This document shows, piece after piece, positions 6,578-8,651 of a stretch of 8,651 nucleotides of DNA. Both the position numbers and the translations under genes were made by a program. How positions within the stretch are numbered: the stretch's first letter is position 1; every line of letters begins with the position of its first letter. Origin of the DNA: Cyclobacteriaceae bacterium (GTDB lineage Bacteria > Bacteroidota > Bacteroidia > Cytophagales > Cyclobacteriaceae); NCBI GenBank assembly GCA_025363495.1, contig JANYDR010000390.1:1-8651 (forward strand), given 5' to 3'. The notes under the pieces are model-generated. The model did no database searches, was not told the DNA's origin, and worked only from the letters and a program-made list of their open reading frames with translations.

Positions 6578-7132
6578 ATGGAAACAATTGAAATCTCAGG
6601 CATCATCGGAATGATCGCCCTTGCCGCACTCGCTTTGAATTTCCTGATTGGCATTACCATCTGGTCAAATGCAAAATTGCCCTTTGGATTGAAATTACCT
6701 TTTGGGTGGACACTTTTGTTATTGCATAAATTCACAGGTTATACCGCCTCTATCTCTATAATAATTCACGTTGCTCTGATTCCTTTGGATCCATTGTCTG
6801 GTTTCTCGTGGGGGGATTTGTTGCTGCCGGCGTGGACAAAACATCAGCCTCTCGCAAATACGTTTGGTGCTGTTGCTCTTTATCTGCTCGCTATCGTGGT
6901 GATAAGCTCCTATTACAAAAGCAAGATCCGTTTACCGCTTTGGAGAACTCTTCACTTCCTTTCTTACTTTGCCGTCATTCCACTTATCCTTCATAGTGTT
7001 ATTACTGATCCTAAACTTCAGGACCGTCCGATCGATTGGTTTGATGCGGAAAAATTGTTTGTCCTTTTATGTTGTGTTGCCATTGTATCCCTGTCTTTTT
7101 ACAGGTTCTATATCAAGCGCCAGGAGCACTAA
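6578..7132 (+). CDS. Ferric reductase/NOX-like transmembrane diheme protein
   Basis: From ATG 6578 this is a 184-residue protein with about five membrane helices (7-28, 46-69, 94-112, 124-143, 159-178). Two histidine pairs, H50/H64 (HxxxxxxxxxxxxxH, 13 between) and H126/H139 (12 between), show exactly the spacing of the two-heme core of the ferric reductase-like/NADPH oxidase superfamily (Pfam Ferric_reduct). One haem would sit near each membrane face, so the protein should move electrons across the inner membrane. There is no attached FAD/NAD(P)H-binding domain; a flavoprotein partner would be needed, and the GMC dehydrogenase upstream is the candidate. The TTG at 6554 would add eight residues (WQHKFFP after the initiator), but it is a rarer codon and inside a hairpin, so the ATG is preferred. 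The gene lies 67 bp after the MIP gene, probably in the same operon. MsrQ/YedZ-type or cytochrome b561-like roles are alternatives. Confidence 0.8.
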   Translation: METIEISGIIGMIALAALALNFLIGITIWSNAKLPFGLKLPFGWTLLLLHKFTGYTASISIIIHVALIPLDPLSGFSWGDLLLPAWTKHQPLANTFGAVALYLLAIVVISSYYKSKIRLPLWRTLHFLSYFAVIPLILHSVITDPKLQDRPIDWFDAEKLFVLLCCVAIVSLSFYRFYIKRQEH

Positions 7133-7217
7133 AATACCCCACAATTTCTTTTTGCCGGCTGTAAAAGTCTGCACCGTTTGTATCACTCACCGGGTGGCAG
7201 GTCAAGGCTAATCTTGT

Positions 7218-7225
7218 TATATTTA
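7218..7225 (+). promoter_or_regulatory. Possible -7 element of the Asp-box protein gene
   Basis: TATATTTA matches TAnnTTTG except at the last base and is 21 bp before the preferred ATG at 7247. No good TTG-type -33 element is present at the right distance (GTG at 7194-7196 is the nearest), so the call is weak. No terminator hairpin is seen between the heme protein stop and this point, so read-through from the operon is possible. Confidence 0.22.
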
Positions 7226-7246
7226 GAAAACCCAAATAATAAAGCC

Positions 7247-8651
7247 ATGCCCGCCAATTTTTCCATCAGAAGACAGTCCATGATTGCCATTCTCACATTC
7301 CTGAATCTCCTTTGGGGATTCTCTTCTTTCGCACAGAAAGTTGATCTCAAACAACTTAAACCGCTCCATTACAGGCACGTCGGCCCCGTGGGAAACAGAG
7401 TCATTAGCGTTGCGGGTATACCGGGAGATCCATTGATATACTATGTTGGTGCTGCTTCAGGAGGAATATGGAAGACCGTTGACGGAGGAATAAACTGGAA
7501 GCCAATTTTTGATGACCAGCCGGTTCATTCAATAGGATCACTTGCTGTGGCTCCCTCCGATCCGCAAATAATTTGGGCAGGCACCGGAGAACCTCACATT
7601 CGCTCGAATGTTTCAGTGGGAAGTGGTGCCTTTAAGTCAATGGATGGAGGAACTACCTGGCAGTTCATGGGACTTGAAAGCACATTTCGTATCAGTCGTA
7701 TGATCGTGCATCCATACAATCCTGATATTGTCTATGCAGCATCTCTTGGCCATGCATACGCGCCACAAAAAGAACGTGGCATTTACAGAACAACAGATGG
7801 TGGAAAGAACTGGACCAAAGTACTTAGTGTAAATGACAGCACCGGAGCTTCTGACCTTGTTATGGATCCAAACAATCCACGAATACTTTTTGCAGGAATG
7901 TGGCAGCTTGATATTAAAACATGGGGAAGGGAAAGCGGCGGAAAAGGAAGTGGCATTTATATGACTCGTGACGGAGGTGATACCTGGAAAAAACTAACAG
8001 GTAACGGCTTACCTAAAGATCCAGTTGGAAAAATTGCTTTGACAATTCCTAAAGCAGATTCCAAAAGAATTTATGCATTGATGGAAACTGCTGATGGCGC
8101 GCCCTTGAACGGTAAACCACGAGAAAGCGGAGAACTCTGGCGATCCGATGATGGAGGAGATAAATGGGCAGTAGTAAGCAAGGATATGAATCTTACCGGA
8201 CGTGGCGCTTATTATACTCGCTGCAAAGTCAATCCTGACGACCCAGATGAAATCTATTTCTTTGCAGGCGCTTACAGTTATTCTAAAGATGGAGGCAAAA
8301 CTACGCAAGCAGCTCTCCCCGTCTCAACACCGAATTGGGATCATCATGAAATGTGGATCGACCCCACCAACGGCAACCGACAGGCAGTAGCAGGTGATGG
8401 TGGAATTTCTATTTCACAGAACCGCGGAAAAACCTGGTTCAGAGTTCAACTACCCGTCGCACAACTTTATCACGTAACAGTTGATAACGCTGTGCCATAC
8501 TATATATACACCAACCGTCAGGACGGACCATCGTCAAGAGTACCAAGTCGTTTTACAACAGAGGATTTTCTTTTAAGTGGAATCCCAAGAGGCGAATGGC
8601 ATAGTGTCGGTGGTGGAGAAAGTGGATTTGCCACTCCGGACCCAGTTGATC
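7247..8651 (+). CDS. Secreted Asp-box (VPS10/sortilin-like, BNR) beta-propeller protein, 3'-truncated
   Basis: The first 468 residues are visible, with no stop before the window edge. A Sec signal peptide is seen, with basic residues R8-R9, a hydrophobic core at 12-24 and likely cleavage after FSSFA (29/30), so the protein is exported. Six Asp-boxes of the SxDGGxxW type recur at about 77-84, 131-138, 182-189, 240-247, 300-307 and 346-353, and a degenerate one at 390-397, indicating a seven-or-more-bladed propeller. The sixth ends in Thr instead of Trp. The segment WDHHEMWIDPTN (364-375) and GDGGISIS (383-390) are characteristic of the large 'VPS10 domain-containing/glycosyl hydrolase' proteins of Bacteroidota, which are usually about 900-1,100 residues, so about half is missing. 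Glycosidase or binding activity is not established. The ATG at 7247 is used; ATG at 7280 would still leave a workable signal peptide. No Shine-Dalgarno is visible. Confidence 0.85.
   Translation, partial: MPANFSIRRQSMIAILTFLNLLWGFSSFAQKVDLKQLKPLHYRHVGPVGNRVISVAGIPGDPLIYYVGAASGGIWKTVDGGINWKPIFDDQPVHSIGSLAVAPSDPQIIWAGTGEPHIRSNVSVGSGAFKSMDGGTTWQFMGLESTFRISRMIVHPYNPDIVYAASLGHAYAPQKERGIYRTTDGGKNWTKVLSVNDSTGASDLVMDPNNPRILFAGMWQLDIKTWGRESGGKGSGIYMTRDGGDTWKKLTGNGLPKDPVGKIALTIPKADSKRIYALMETADGAPLNGKPRESGELWRSDDGGDKWAVVSKDMNLTGRGAYYTRCKVNPDDPDEIYFFAGAYSYSKDGGKTTQAALPVSTPNWDHHEMWIDPTNGNRQAVAGDGGISISQNRGKTWFRVQLPVAQLYHVTVDNAVPYYIYTNRQDGPSSRVPSRFTTEDFLLSGIPRGEWHSVGGGESGFATPDPVD

Noticed and set aside
6969..7211. 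Overlapping + strand frame across the end of the heme protein gene
   Set aside because: Most of it is an out-of-frame shadow of the transmembrane gene; the remainder has no start, motif or conserved feature.
8009..8308. 99-codon minus-strand open frame
   Set aside because: Antisense to the Asp-box repeat protein, whose frame is open and motif-rich through this region.

Overview
The window reads as a piece of a Bacteroidota chromosome, probably of the Cytophagales/Chitinophagales kind. This is inferred from three things: starts with no Shine-Dalgarno sequence, moderate GC (roughly low 40s percent by eye), and a gene set typical of that phylum (a lipoprotein serine hydrolase with a TPR tail, an Asp-box/VPS10-like exoprotein, a UlaG-like metallo-hydrolase). 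All seven supported genes are on the + strand. The first and last run off the window edges. I see no RNA genes, transposases, phage genes or CRISPR array.

Left part (1-2837). The 3' end of an MBL-fold hydrolase is followed by a 14-bp tandem repeat and a clear intrinsic terminator. Next comes a 602-residue lipoprotein serine hydrolase of the class C beta-lactamase/PBP4 superfamily with a C-terminal TPR region. Its stop codon is followed at once by a degenerate tract with a 7-bp period, related to the repeat behind the first gene.

Middle (2838-4243). A free-standing luciferase-like (LLM) flavin oxidoreductase is followed by a 374-bp intergenic region. This holds a perfect 13-bp inverted repeat around a 52-bp spacer, looking like a dispersed palindromic element or terminator, and a possible Bacteroidota-type promoter.

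Right part (4244-7132). Three genes form a probable operon: a GMC flavoprotein dehydrogenase with a cysteine cluster, a MIP (aquaporin/glyceroporin) channel 11 bp downstream, and a small membrane protein whose four histidines have exactly the spacing of the two-heme NOX/ferric-reductase core. Together they suggest a solute-uptake, cytoplasmic-oxidation and transmembrane-electron-transfer module. This is the most interesting hypothesis in the window, and it is inference from gene order and motifs.

Right end (7247-8651). The N-terminal 468 residues of a secreted Asp-box (sortilin/VPS10-type, 'BNR') beta-propeller protein are present; the rest lies outside the window.
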